DNA of 64,000 nt. Origin: CAVSRC01 sp963743015. Lineage in GTDB: Bacteria > Pseudomonadota > Alphaproteobacteria > Rhizobiales > Kaistiaceae. The notes under the pieces are model-generated. The model made no database searches, was not told where the DNA came from, and was given only the letters and a program-made list of their open reading frames with translations. The number at the start of each line of letters is the position of its first letter. The first letter of the stretch is position 1. Where the stretch lies: assembly GCA_963743015.1 (NCBI GenBank), contig CAVUOD010000014.1:62001-126000 (forward strand). Direction: 5' to 3'. The translations under genes and the position numbers were made by a program. This document shows, one piece after another, positions 9,175 through 21,620 of the stretch.

Positions 9175-9762
9175 TCAGTTGCCGCCGCTGCCGTCTCCGC
9201 CGGTATCGCCGTTGCCGCCGGAATCGCCGTTGCCCTGATCGGTGCCGTCGTCGGTGGCGAGCAGCCCCTCGCAGGCGTCCTTGAGCTTCTGCAGCGACGC
9301 CGCCATGTCCTTCTCGGGCAGCTTGAGATCGACACCGATGCCCTTGATCTCGACGGTCTTGGCGGTGAGCAGAAGGTCGTAGTCGGCGCCGGCGATCAGA
9401 TATTGCCAGGCGCTCGACATCTCGTCGTAACGGATGTCGGCAACCACGCCGCCGGTGTCGTCCTGCTGCTGGCCGTCGAGCAGGTAGGAGATCGAGGGCA
9501 CCTCGCCCTTGGCGATCGATGCGCCGAGCGCCTTGGGATCGACGTCCGAAATCACCGTCGTCTGGTCGCCGGTGGCGGCGCAGCTCATGTAGAACGCATA
9601 GGACTCGTCGCCCTCCTTGGCGCCCGCATCGGCGACGCCGAGAAAGGCGGATTCATCGTCCTGGCTGAACTGCCAGACAAGATTGGCTGCATGGGCAGGG
9701 GTCAGCCCGCCGAGCACCAACGCCGCGACGGTTGCCTGGCAACCACGCAAGACACGCTTCAT
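9175..9762 (-). CDS. Secreted hypothetical protein with Gly/Asp-rich tail
   Basis: A 195-aa protein of unknown function. It has a clear Sec signal peptide (MKRVLRGCQATVAALVLGG, cleavage probably after AHA) and a mature part with two cysteines. It ends in a low-complexity Gly/Asp/Asn tail of about 25 residues. The start at 9760-9762 is chosen for the signal peptide; the frame stays open upstream into the glnE 3' end, where it is only a shadow. It converges with the kinase gene, 17 nt away. I do not recognise a family. Confidence 0.65.
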   Translation of the reverse strand: MKRVLRGCQATVAALVLGGLTPAHAANLVWQFSQDDESAFLGVADAGAKEGDESYAFYMSCAATGDQTTVISDVDPKALGASIAKGEVPSISYLLDGQQQDDTGGVVADIRYDEMSSAWQYLIAGADYDLLLTAKTVEIKGIGVDLKLPEKDMAASLQKLKDACEGLLATDDGTDQGNGDSGGNGDTGGDGSGGN

Positions 9763-9814
9763 CGCGCACCTCCCGAAAGCCGCCGGACGAGCCCGGTCGG
9801 ACGCGCGCACTATA

Positions 9815-12840
<3,026 letters not shown>

Positions 12841-12846
12841 GCGCGG

Positions 12847-14237
12847 TCATTTGATCGGCAAACGAAGGGTGACGACGAGACCCGGCTTGCCGTCGCCGAG
12901 CTCGATCGTCCCATGGTGCAGGCGCGCGACCGCCGCGACAAGGCTCAAGCCGAGGCCGCTGCCCGGCTGTGAACGGCTTTCTTCGAGGCGCACGAAGCGC
13001 TGCAGCACGCGCTCGCGATCGCCTTCGGGAATGCCCGGCCCGTTGTCGGCCACGCTGAACACGACATTGTCGCCGTCGCGGGCGGTGGAAACGGTGATCC
13101 GCGGCGTGCGCTCGCGGGCGCAGCCTCTCGCCGTACTTGATGGCGTTGTCGATCAGGTTGGCGAGCGCCTGGCCGAGCAGCTCGCGGCTGCCCTTGAAGG
13201 TGATCGGCTCCGGCGTCTCCACCTTGAGCTCGACGCCGCTCTCCTCGGCCACCGGCTCGTAGAGGTCGGCCACGTCCTGCACGATCTCGCGCGAATCGAG
13301 TTCGGTCATGGCGCCGTCGGGCGAGCCGGCCTCGATGCGCGCGATCATCAGCAGCGCATTGAAGGTCTGGATGAGCTGGTCGGATTCCTCGATGGTCGCC
13401 TCCAGCGCCGAGCGGTACTTGTCCGCATCGGCGGGGCCGGCGAGCGCCCCCTCGACGCGGTTGCGCAGGCGGGTCAGCGGCGTCTTGAGGTCGTGGGCGA
13501 TGTTGTCGGAGACGTCCTTGAGGCCGTAGAGCAGGTGCTCGATGCGTTCGAGCATGGCGTTGAGGCTGTCGGCGAGGCGGTCGAACTCGTCGCCGCTGCC
13601 GGTCACCTCGAGCCGGCCGGCGAGATCGCCGGTCATGATCTTGCGGCTCGATGCCGACAGCGAATCGATGCGCTTGAGCACGCGCCGGCTGACGAACACC
13701 CACGACAAGCGCCGCCAGGCCGATCATCAGCGCCAGCGCCCAGGCCAGCGCCTGGGCGACGATGTGGCGGAACTGCTCGCGCTCGCCGAGGTCGCGGCCG
13801 ACCAGCATGTGGTAGCCGCCGGGCAGGTTGACGAGCTGGACGAGGGCGAAATGGTCCTGGCGCTCGCCGGGAAAGCGCTTGTAGCTGACGATGATGGGAT
13901 TGCTGCTCGCCTGGTCGAGGAGGCTTTGCGGCACGTCGGAGACGTTGCCGGCGAGCGGGTGCTTGGAGGCGTCGGTGATCAGGTAGAGGCTGGCGCCGGG
14001 CTGGCGGCTGCGCGCCTCGATGGCGTCGACCAGACCGGCGAGGCCGCCGGTGCGCGCCTGATCGGCGAGACCGGCCAGGTCGGCGGCGATGGTCTGGCGC
14101 AGCTGCTGGGTGAGCACCTGGTCGGTGGCGTAGGAAATGTAGACGACGAAGGCGACCGCGAAGATGGTGAAGACCGCGATATAGATCGCCGACAGCTTGA
14201 AGGCGGTGGTGCGGACGACCTTACCGAGTGGCGTCAC
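12847..14237 (-). pseudogene. Two-component sensor histidine kinase (OmpR-system partner), frame-disrupted
   Basis: Membrane sensor kinase of about 463 codons. Visible in order: first membrane helix (FKLSAIYIAVFTIFAVAFVVY), a periplasmic domain of about 130 residues, a second helix (ALAWALALMIGLAALV), HAMP, the H-box NIAHDLKTPLTRLRNRV, and HATPase motifs NLIDNAIKYG, DNGPGIP and GSGLGLSLV. The frame changes near 13705 (between LAALV and WVFVSRRVLKRID) and near 13125 (between IKYGE and RERTPRITVSTA), each by one base; the family sequence continues across both. It overlaps the response regulator gene by 17 nt, as cognate pairs do. Confidence 0.85.
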
Positions 14238-14901
14238 GGATCATGTATCCGGCGCCGCGCACGGTATGCAGAAGCGGCTCGCCGAAGCCCTTGTCGATCT
14301 TCGCGCGCAGGCGCGAGACATGCACGTCGATCACGTTGGTCTGCGGATCGAAGTGATAGTCCCAGACGTTCTCGAGCAGCATGGTGCGGGTGACCACCTG
14401 GCCGGCGTTCTTCATCAGATATTCGAGCAGGCGGAACTCGCGCGGCTGCAGCGGGATCACCTGGCTGGCGCGGGTGACGGTGTGGCCGAGCCGGTCGAGT
14501 TCGAGATCGCCGACGCGATAGACGGTCTCGGCCGTGCCCGGCTTCTGCCGGCGGCCGAGCGCCTCGACGCGGGCCAGCAGCTCGGAGAAGGCATAGGGCT
14601 TGGCAAGGTAGTCGTCGCCGCCGGCGCGCAGGCCGGCAACCCGGTCGTCGACCTGGCCGAGCGCGGAGAGGAACAGCGCCGGCGTCTGGTCGCCGCGCTT
14701 GCGCAGCTCCTCGACGATGGACAGGCCGTCGCGCTTGGGCAGCATGCGGTCGACGACCAGCACGTCGTAGCCGCCGTCGGCGGCCATGGCGGCGCCGGTC
14801 TCGCCGTCGGCGGCGTGGTCGGCGACATGGCCCGCCTCGCGCAGGGCCTTGGAGAGGTAGGCGGCGGCCTCGCGGTCGTCTTCGATCAGCAGGATACGCA
14901 T
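14221..14901 (-). CDS. OmpR-family response regulator
   Basis: A 226-aa transcription regulator. The receiver domain (residues 1-115) has the acidic pair EDD, the phospho-acceptor Asp in VLVVDRMLP and the switch Lys in YLAKPYAF. The winged-helix DNA-binding domain occupies about 125-222 (LQPREFRLLEYLMKNAGQVVTR, then VHVSRLRAKIDKGF and VRGAGYMI). It sits between degP and its cognate kinase gene, overlapping the latter by 17 nt. An envelope-stress role is inferred from the linked protease gene. It may act on the inverted repeat upstream of degP. Confidence 0.93.
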   Translation of the reverse strand: MRILLIEDDREAAAYLSKALREAGHVADHAADGETGAAMAADGGYDVLVVDRMLPKRDGLSIVEELRKRGDQTPALFLSALGQVDDRVAGLRAGGDDYLAKPYAFSELLARVEALGRRQKPGTAETVYRVGDLELDRLGHTVTRASQVIPLQPREFRLLEYLMKNAGQVVTRTMLLENVWDYHFDPQTNVIDVHVSRLRAKIDKGFGEPLLHTVRGAGYMIRDATR

Positions 14902-14940
14902 GGCGCGAAGATAGTCATACGACGACGGTTTATGCAGCCC

Positions 14941-14980
14941 CTAGAAAGGAGAACGGCAGGCCGGGGGGCCGGCCTGCCGT
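14941..14980 (-). terminator. Probable intrinsic terminator after degP
   Basis: A 12-bp perfect stem (14953-14964 with 14969-14980) with a GGGG loop lies about 60 nt past the degP stop. On the minus strand it is followed by a pyrimidine-rich stretch with several T residues. It would separate degP from the response regulator gene. Confidence 0.6.
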
Positions 14981-15036
14981 CCGCGCAAAGCGGAAGTCTC
15001 GGGGCGACGATAGAGCGCTTCCGCCTCTCGCGTTGG

Positions 15037-16567
15037 TCAAGTCTGTGCGAATGTCAGAGCAACAAACTGCGTCTGATCGCCGGACTTGATTCTGAGCAGC
15101 ACCGCCTTGTGGCCACCGGCCTTGGCGTCTGCAACCATCTTTTCCACCTGGGCCGGCGAGTCGACCGACTTGGCACCGACCGAAAGGATGACGTCTCCCG
15201 GCCTGCAGGCCCTGCTCGGCGGCCTTGCCGGTCGGATCGACGTCGGCGATCACGACGCCGCCGTCCTGGCCGTTGCTGTCGGGGCTGAGCGTCAGGCCGA
15301 AGTCCTTGAGCGCCGAAGGCTGCACCGGCGGAGCCTTGTGCCCTGGTCGGCCGAAGCCATTTTCTGGGTGTCGGGCAGCGTGCCGAGGGTGACATCGGCG
15401 GTGTGGCTTTCGCCGCCGCGCCAGTAGGTCACCGTCACCTTGGTGCCCGGATCCATCTGCGAAATGCGCAGGGCCAGATCGCGCAAGTCCTTGACCGGCT
15501 GGCCGTCGACCGCCGTGATGGCGTCGCCGACCTTGAAGCCCGCCTTCTGCGCCGGGCTGCCGTCCATGACCTCGCCGACGATGGCGCCTTCCGCCTGCTT
15601 GAGGCCGAGGCTGTCGGCGATGCCCTGGCTCACGGACTGGATCTGGACGCCGAGCCAGCCGCGCACCACCGAGCCGTGCTTCATCAGGTCGTTGACGACG
15701 CTGGAGACGGTCGATGCCGGGATGTCGAAGGCGATGCCGACGCTGCCGCCCGAGGGCGAATAGATGGCCGTGTTGACGCCGATGACCTCGCCGTTGATGT
15801 TGAAGGTCGGGCCGCCGGAATTGCCGCGGTTCACCGGCGCGTCGATCTGGATGTAGTCGTCGTAGGGACCGCCGATCTGGCGACCTTCTGCCGAGACGAT
15901 GCCGGCGGTGACGGTGCCGCCGAGGCCGAACGGATTGCCGACCGCGACCACCCAGTCGCCGACGCGCGGCTTGCCGTCGGCAAACTTGACGTAGGTGAAC
16001 TTGTGGCCGGGATCGTTGACCTTGAGCAAGCGCCAGGTCGGTCTTGTCGTCGGTGCCGATCACCTTGGCCGGCAGCTCGGTGCCGTCGTCGAGCACGACG
16101 GTGAAGGACGAGCCCTTGTCGACGACGTGGTTATTGGTGACCAGATAGCCATCCTCGGAGATGAAGAAGCCCGAGCCGAGGCTCATCGAGTAGCCGCGCT
16201 GCTGCGGCGGCTGCTGCTGTTGCTGCTGCTGGTTGTCGTTGGGATTCATCTGACGGAACTGCCGGAAGAAGCGCTCCATCGGCGAACCGGGCTGAAACTG
16301 GAAGGGAAAATCCTCGCTGCCGGAGGACAGCACGGGCTGCTTGTCCTTGACGCGAACGCTCACCACCGCCGGGCTGACCTTCTGCACCAGGTCGGCGAAG
16401 CTCGGAATCTGTACGCCCTGCACCTGAACGGGCTCGGCGAAAGCCGGGGTCGGGCTGACGAGATCGTAAGTCCCGCCGAGGACGCCACCGGCCAACACCA
16501 GCGCCAGAGCGGTCCCGCCCAGCGCGAGTGCGCGCAGATGCTTCTTGTGGGAAATCGGGCTGTTCAT
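15037..16567 (-). pseudogene. degP: Do-family periplasmic serine endopeptidase (DegP/DegQ-like), frame-disrupted
   Basis: Periplasmic chaperone/protease, about 509 codons. Visible in order: signal peptide (ALALGGTALALVLAGG), a Gln-rich linker near residue 130, catalytic His in TNNHVVD, Asp in DDKTDLAL, Ser in APVNRGNSGGPTFN, then two PDZ domains (GWLGVQIQSV; FGLTLSPDS). The frame changes near 16030, 15345 and 15200 by single bases, and family sequence continues across each; the true C-terminus ends at 15037 (FVALTFAQT). The start at 16565-16567 gives a normal signal peptide and has GGAG about 10 nt upstream. It neighbours the two-component pair and the ccm genes, as in other Rhizobiales. Confidence 0.88.
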
Positions 16568-16677
16568 CGAGTGACTCCGTCCTTTCTCTCCAGTGAGCGG
16601 CACTGTCCCCACTCGCCAGCGCCGTCTTGTTGGCAGGCACTATGGAGACGGCGACCTTACGGGCCTCTGTCGGCCGC

Positions 16678-16698
16678 GTTACATTTCGGTAATGTGAC
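16678..16698. promoter_or_regulatory. Imperfect inverted repeat upstream of degP
   Basis: GTTACATT and AATGTGAC flank TTCGG, 7-of-8 complementary, about 110 nt before the degP start. The position and size fit an operator for an OmpR-family regulator, possibly the one encoded downstream of degP. The assignment is inference. Confidence 0.4.
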
Positions 16699-16716
16699 GA
16701 GGTTTGTGGCGTTTCT

Positions 16717-17190
16717 TCAGCCGTCTTCCGACAGCAGGCGCTGCAAATCGGCGGTTTCGGCCGCGTCGAGCGGTTTCGGCTGCGCCGGCCGCTTGCGCCG
16801 CTTCCAGTAGAAGGCCCCGGCGACCAGCCCGCCGATCACCAGAGCGCCAGGCGCCACCAGCCACAAGGCCCAGGTGTGCCCGTTGAAGCGCGGCTTGAGC
16901 AGGATGAACTCGCCATAGCGGGCGACCAGATAGTCGATGGCCTGGCTGTCGGTGTCGCCGGCCTTCAGCCGCTCGCGCAGCAGCACGCGGATGTCATGGG
17001 CGAGCGCCGCGTTCGAATCGTCGATCAATTCGTTCTGGCAGACCAGGCAGCGGAGCTCCTGGGACAGCGCCCGGGCGCGCGCTTCGAGCGCCGGGTCCTT
17101 GAGCATCTCGTCGGGATTGACGGCAAGCGCATTGCCGGCCGCAAACAGGCCGAAGACCAGGATCGCCAGCGCCGCCAGCCGCTGCATCAT
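16717..17190 (-). CDS. ccmH: Cytochrome c-type biogenesis protein CcmH/CycL
   Basis: Thiol oxidoreductase of the system I cytochrome c maturation machinery; it keeps the apocytochrome CxxCH motif reduced for heme attachment. It is 157 aa with an N-terminal signal/anchor, the redox motif LRCLVCQN near residue 46 and a C-terminal membrane helix (WALWLVAPGALVIGGLVAGAFYW). It lies 4 nt downstream of ccmF in the ccmI-ccmE-ccmF-ccmH order. Confidence 0.95.
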   Translation of the reverse strand: MMQRLAALAILVFGLFAAGNALAVNPDEMLKDPALEARARALSQELRCLVCQNELIDDSNAALAHDIRVLLRERLKAGDTDSQAIDYLVARYGEFILLKPRFNGHTWALWLVAPGALVIGGLVAGAFYWKRRKRPAQPKPLDAAETADLQRLLSEDG

Positions 17191-17194
17191 CGGC

Positions 17195-19174
17195 CTATTC
17201 CGCCGGTGCCGGCTGCGGGCGTTGGGCCGGCTTCGGGGCGCCGACGCGCAGACGCCGGTCGGAGAGCGAAAGCAGGCCGCCCAGGGCCATGACCAGTGCC
17301 CCCAGCCAGATCAGCGTCACCATCGGCTTCCAGTAGAGCCGCGCCGTCACCGTGCCATCGGCAGTGATGTCGCCGATCGACAGATAGAGCTGCGAGAAAC
17401 CGAAATTGCGGATCGCCGATTCGGTGGTGTCCATGCCACGGCTGGCGAAGCGGCGCTTGGCCGGCTCCATGATCGCAACCGTGCGGCCGCCCTGGCGCAC
17501 GGTGAATTTCACCGCCGTCTCCTGATAGTTCGGGCCGGCACGCGAGACGAAGCCGTCGAGCGTCATCTCGTAGCCGGCCAGGCTCGCGGTATCGCCCGGC
17601 TTCATCGAGCGGATGATCTCGCCCTGCCAGGTGGTGACGGCGACGATGCCGAGCACGGTGAGGCCGAGGCCGGCATGGGCGAGCGTGGTGCCATAGACCG
17701 AGCGCGGCAGACCGACGGCGCGGCGCAGGCTGTCGCCAATGGCGATACCGCCGAGCTTTATCCGCAAGGCAAGCTCGGAGAGCGCGCCGGCGATCAGCCA
17801 GACGCCCAGCCAGATGCCGGCGAGCGCCAGGGCATTGTGGAAGCCGGCCAGGACACCGGCGAGGATGGCGCCGGCGATGGCAATGCCGAAGGCGAGCATC
17901 AGGCGCTGCGCGGCGCCGTAGAGGTCGCCGCGCTTCCAGGCGAGCAGCGGGCCAAAGGGCACGATGGCGAGAAGCGGCGCCACCAGCGGCACGAAGGTGA
18001 GATTGAAGAAGGGCGCGCCGACCGAAATGCGCATGCCGGTCAGCGCCTCCAGCGCCAACGGATAGAGCGTGCCGACGACCACCGTCGCGGCGGCGGCGGT
18101 GAGGAAGACGTTGTTGACGATGAGCGCCCCTTCCCGGCTGATCGGCGCGAAGACGCCGCCCGGCGCCAGCGCCCCGGCGCGCATGGCGAACAGGGTGAGC
18201 GCGCCGCCGATGAACAGCACCAGGATGAGCAGGATGAAGACGCCGCGGGTGGGATCGGAGGCGAAGGCGTGGACGGAGGTGAGCACGCCGGAGCGGACCA
18301 GGAAGGTGCCGATCAGGCTCAGCGAGAAGGCGAGGATGGCGAGCAGGACCGTCCAGATCTTGAGCGCGTCGCGCTTCTCCATGACGATCGCCGAATGGAG
18401 CAAGGCGGTCGCCACCAGCCATGGCATCAGCGAGGCGTTCTCGACCGGGTCCCAGAACCAGAAGCCGCCCCAGCCGAGCTCGTAATAGGCCCAGTAGGAG
18501 CCCATGGCGATGCCGACGGTGAGGAACATCCAGGCGGCCAGCGTCCACGGCCGCGCCCAGCGCGCCCAGGCGGCGTCTATGTGCCCCTCGATCAGCGCGG
18601 CGACGGCGAAGGAGAAGGAGATCGAGCAGCCGACATAGCCCAGATAGAGAAGCGGCGGATGGATGGCGAGACCGATGTCCTGCAGGACGGGATTGAGGTC
18701 GCGGCCCTCGATCGGCGCCGGCGACAGACGCAGGAACGGATTGGACGTGGTCAGGATGAAGAGCAGGAAGGCGAAGGCGATCCAGCCCTGAACCGAGAGG
18801 ACAAGCGCCTTCAGGCGATCGGGCAGGTTGGCGCCGAAGGCCGCAACCAGGGCCCCGAACAGCGCCAGGATCAGCACCCAGAGGAGCATCGAGCCCTCGT
18901 GGTTCCCCCACACGCCGGTGATCTTGTAGAGCAGCGCCAGCTTCGAGTTCGAGTTCTCGGCGACATTGAGCACCGAGAAGTCGGAGACGACATGGGCCTC
19001 GACCAGCGCGGCGAAGGAGATGCCGATCAAGAGGAACAGGGTCAGCGACGCCGGTGCCGCGATCGCCGTCAGGCGGCGGTCGTGCCTGAGCGCGCCGTAG
19101 AAGGGAACGGTCGACTGGACGAGTGCCAGGAACAGCGCCAGCACCAGCGCGAAATGGCCGAGCTCGGGGATCAT
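17195..19174 (-). CDS. ccmF: Heme lyase CcmF/CycK
   Basis: Polytopic inner-membrane subunit of the cytochrome c heme lyase, 659 aa, about 15 membrane helices. The tryptophan-rich WWD-type motif reads GWGGFWFWDPVENASLMPW near residue 240, and conserved heme-ligand His residues sit in GNHEGSMLLW and the later VHAFASDPTRG loop. The start is MIPELGHF (19172-19174); the 45 codons open upstream are repeat-derived. The purine-rich ribosome site lies directly at the edge of an intergenic repeat, so the repeat has been inserted between ccmE and ccmF. Confidence 0.95.
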   Translation of the reverse strand: MIPELGHFALVLALFLALVQSTVPFYGALRHDRRLTAIAAPASLTLFLLIGISFAALVEAHVVSDFSVLNVAENSNSKLALLYKITGVWGNHEGSMLLWVLILALFGALVAAFGANLPDRLKALVLSVQGWIAFAFLLFILTTSNPFLRLSPAPIEGRDLNPVLQDIGLAIHPPLLYLGYVGCSISFSFAVAALIEGHIDAAWARWARPWTLAAWMFLTVGIAMGSYWAYYELGWGGFWFWDPVENASLMPWLVATALLHSAIVMEKRDALKIWTVLLAILAFSLSLIGTFLVRSGVLTSVHAFASDPTRGVFILLILVLFIGGALTLFAMRAGALAPGGVFAPISREGALIVNNVFLTAAAATVVVGTLYPLALEALTGMRISVGAPFFNLTFVPLVAPLLAIVPFGPLLAWKRGDLYGAAQRLMLAFGIAIAGAILAGVLAGFHNALALAGIWLGVWLIAGALSELALRIKLGGIAIGDSLRRAVGLPRSVYGTTLAHAGLGLTVLGIVAVTTWQGEIIRSMKPGDTASLAGYEMTLDGFVSRAGPNYQETAVKFTVRQGGRTVAIMEPAKRRFASRGMDTTESAIRNFGFSQLYLSIGDITADGTVTARLYWKPMVTLIWLGALVMALGGLLSLSDRRLRVGAPKPAQRPQPAPAE

Positions 19175-19185
19175 GCCGATCCCCG

Positions 19186-19384
19186 TCTCCCCCCTTGCGG
19201 GGGAGAATAGCGAAGCCCGATTTTCGCGAAGCGGAAATCGTTGGCGGAGCCAAGAGGGGGGTGCTGACGGGCCATGCCGGTACCCCTCACCCTGTCCCTC
19301 TCCCGCCAAACACGGGCTTGCCCGTGTTTGAATTCGAAAATGGCCAAAGTCGGAAACTTCCGACTTTGGGCGGGGAGAGGGGAC
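19186..19384. repeat. Intergenic palindromic repeat, CCCTCACCC/CTCTCCC family
   Basis: Fills most of the 243-nt ccmF-ccmE gap. It carries the signature CCCTCACCCTGTCCCTCTCC and nested palindromes: CAAACACGGGCTTG facing CCCGTGTTTG, and AAAGTCGGAA facing TTCCGACTTT. The family recurs at 25115, 29467, 43480 and 56122. Confidence 0.75.
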
Positions 19385-19417
19385 GAATACGGCAGGCGCA
19401 CTTCATCGAAGCTCCCA

Positions 19418-19918
19418 TCATTTCGCCGCGGCCGCCTTGGCCTTGACGCTGTCGGCGGTTTCGCCCCAGCGGCCCTGCGCCTTCAGCGCGTCGACCACCT
19501 GCTTGGGCATGTAGCGCTCGTCGTGCTTGGCGAGCACCGTGTCGGCGTCGAGCGTGTGACTGGCGGTGAGCACACCCTCGGTCACCACCCCCTGCCCCTC
19601 GCGGAAGAGGTCGGGAAGGATGCCGGTATAGGTGACCGGAACCGAGGCATTGCCGTCGGTGACGACGAAGCTGACCTTGCCGTCGGCGCCCTTCTTGAGG
19701 CTGCCGTCCTCGACCATGCCGCCGAGGCGGATACGGGTCCCCGCCGGCAGAGTGCCGGCGGCCACGTCGCTGGGCGAATTGAAGAAGACGATCTTGTCGG
19801 AGAGGGCGTAGAGGATGAGCCCGGCGGCAACCGCCAGGACGACGCCGGCAAGGACGATCAGCGTCAGCCGCCGCTGCTTGCGTGTCATTCCCGTGCGGTG
19901 CGGCACAGCCATCGTCAT
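19418..19918 (-). CDS. ccmE: Cytochrome c maturation heme chaperone CcmE/CycJ
   Basis: Periplasm-facing heme chaperone that holds heme covalently and passes it to the CcmF/H lyase. It is 166 aa: an N-terminal membrane anchor (LTLIVLAGVVLAVAAGLILYAL), an OB-fold, and the heme-binding motif VLAKHDERYMP, in which the His binds heme and the Tyr ligates iron. Its start overlaps the ccmI stop by 4 nt. Confidence 0.96.
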   Translation of the reverse strand: MTMAVPHRTGMTRKQRRLTLIVLAGVVLAVAAGLILYALSDKIVFFNSPSDVAAGTLPAGTRIRLGGMVEDGSLKKGADGKVSFVVTDGNASVPVTYTGILPDLFREGQGVVTEGVLTASHTLDADTVLAKHDERYMPKQVVDALKAQGRWGETADSVKAKAAAAK

Positions 19919-21054
19919 TCCGGCACTCCCGCGGCCTTGGCCGCATCATTGACGCCCGCCAGCGCCGTGGCGTCCCCGGCAAGGGCGCTGCGCGCCTTGG
20001 CCAGTGCCGCCTTCGCCTCGTCGGTCTTGCCGAGCACCATATAGGAGCGGACAAGACGGGCCCAACCGGCGCCGTCGGCCGGATCAGCATCGAGCTTGGC
20101 GGCCAGTTGCGCAACCATCCCCTCGATCATCGCCATGCGGTCGGAGGCCGACATCTGGCCGGCAGCCTTGACGTCGGCGGCGGTCGGCCCGCCGGGCGCG
20201 GCCGCACCGTCGGCCGTGGCCGGCCCCGTCCCGCCTTCGAGCTTGGCCAGTTCCGACCGGGCAACGGTAACCCACGGCGCCGTCTCCGGCGCACCGTCAA
20301 GCAGCGCCTTCCAGGCGGCAATCGCCTCGTCCGTCTTGCCTTCCTGGCCGAGCGCCAGGGCCAGATAGAAGCGCGGCCGCACGGCATTCGCATCGAGCTT
20401 CGCGGCGCGCTCGAAGGCGGCGCGCGCATCGCTGGTGACGACCCCGCCATTGGCGCTGACCATCGCCTCGCCGAGGTCCGATTCGTTATCGGCGGTGGCG
20501 CCGACGAGCCGCACGACATTGCCGTAGGCCTTGACCGCATCGTCAAAGCGGCCGAGGCGCATGTAGACCGGCGCCAGAACCTGCCAGCCCTTGCCGTCGT
20601 CGGGGCTGGCGGCGAGATGGGCCTCGATGCGGGCGACCAGAGTGGCAATGTCCTGCTGGTCGGTCGGCGCGCTGAGCCGCGCCGCCAGCGGCTCGGCGGG
20701 CATCTCCGGCGAGCCGACGAAGAGATAGAAGGCGAGCGCCGCCATCGGCATCGCGACAATCACATAGGTGGCGATGCGGCGCGCGCGCGGGGCCCCGGCG
20801 GTGGCGTCGTCTTCCGTTTCGTGGCCGGCGCGCAGCAGGCGGCGGGAAATCTCGGTGCGTGCGGCACCCGCCTCGGTCTCGCCGATCACGCCGCGGTCGA
20901 GGTCGCGTTCCACTTCGCCGAGCTGGTCGCGATAGATCGCCAGCGCCTGGCCGCGCTCCGAGCGGGCCGCACGGGAGGCCCGATAGAGCGGTGCAAGCAC
21001 CGACAGAGACGTGGCGGCCGCAAGAACGGCCATGGCAATCCAGAGCGCAATCAT
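19915..21054 (-). CDS. ccmI: Cytochrome c maturation protein CcmI/CycH
   Basis: Apocytochrome c chaperone that presents the substrate to the heme lyase. It is 379 aa with two membrane helices (residues 4-24 and about 94-113), a cytoplasmic coiled loop between them and a periplasmic TPR domain (ATLVARIEAHLAASPDDGKGW, RLGRFDDAVKAYGNVVRL and later repeats). An Ala/Gly/Pro-rich linker follows near 275. It is the first gene of the ccm operon and overlaps ccmE by ATGA. Confidence 0.93.
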   Translation of the reverse strand: MIALWIAMAVLAAATSLSVLAPLYRASRAARSERGQALAIYRDQLGEVERDLDRGVIGETEAGAARTEISRRLLRAGHETEDDATAGAPRARRIATYVIVAMPMAALAFYLFVGSPEMPAEPLAARLSAPTDQQDIATLVARIEAHLAASPDDGKGWQVLAPVYMRLGRFDDAVKAYGNVVRLVGATADNESDLGEAMVSANGGVVTSDARAAFERAAKLDANAVRPRFYLALALGQEGKTDEAIAAWKALLDGAPETAPWVTVARSELAKLEGGTGPATADGAAAPGGPTAADVKAAGQMSASDRMAMIEGMVAQLAAKLDADPADGAGWARLVRSYMVLGKTDEAKAALAKARSALAGDATALAGVNDAAKAAGVPE

Positions 21055-21132
21055 GAGCGAGGGACGGTCAATACCCTTGGCGGCCTCGGCTTAACCCGGA
21101 CAAAGTGTCGCGCAAAGCCTTTCGGTCCCCTG

Positions 21133-21534
21133 TCAGCCCACCGTCTGCCAGGTGCCGTCGCTGCGGCGGCAGGCCGTGCCACGGCCGGTTTCCGAGCGAC
21201 CGTCGGCGACGATCACATGAACAAATTCGCGGCACGTGGTGTCGTTCACTTTGTAGGGAGCGCCCGGCACGACCTCGCCATAGCGGCCGGTGCGGGTGTC
21301 GCTCCACGGGGTGGTGGCGCCGGTGCGGCCATATTCCAGCGCCCGGTATTCGGCGGCGCGGGCGCGGCCGCGATCGCCGGCGTCGAGGCCCTTGCCGATC
21401 TGGTTGCCGGCAAGGCCACCGACAATCGTCGGCGAACTGCCGACGATCGAGCCGACAATCGACCCGGAATCGGCCGTGCAGCCGGCAAGCGCCAGAACCA
21501 TGCCGGCGAACGCGATGCCCTTCACGCGATTCAT
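21133..21534 (-). CDS. Surface-antigen-type lipoprotein
   Basis: A 133-aa protein with a lipobox (VLALAGC, Cys 19), so it is exported and lipid-anchored. It has a glycine-rich segment (GSIVGSIVGSSPTIVGGLAGNQIG) resembling the 17-kDa antigen glycine-zipper. It ends in a domain with TGRYGEVVPG, CREFVHVI and GRGTACRRSDGTWQTV, as in RT0821/Lpp0805-type surface proteins. The start (21532-21534) follows GGTCGGATG; the frame is open upstream into feuQ but only as a shadow. Confidence 0.8.
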   Translation of the reverse strand: MNRVKGIAFAGMVLALAGCTADSGSIVGSIVGSSPTIVGGLAGNQIGKGLDAGDRGRARAAEYRALEYGRTGATTPWSDTRTGRYGEVVPGAPYKVNDTTCREFVHVIVADGRSETGRGTACRRSDGTWQTVG

Positions 21535-21620
21535 CCGACCTGCTCCAGCCCCCTTGCCCGGTTCGCGGTCACCCTTCCATCTGCCAATGGCGGAAATGAG
21601 ACGTTTTGGCAACCGTTCCC

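Noticed and set aside
16937..19210. A 757-codon plus-strand open frame opposite ccmF
   Set aside because: The translation is rich in Arg/Gly/Glu/Asp without domains, while the minus strand encodes an unmistakable CcmF.
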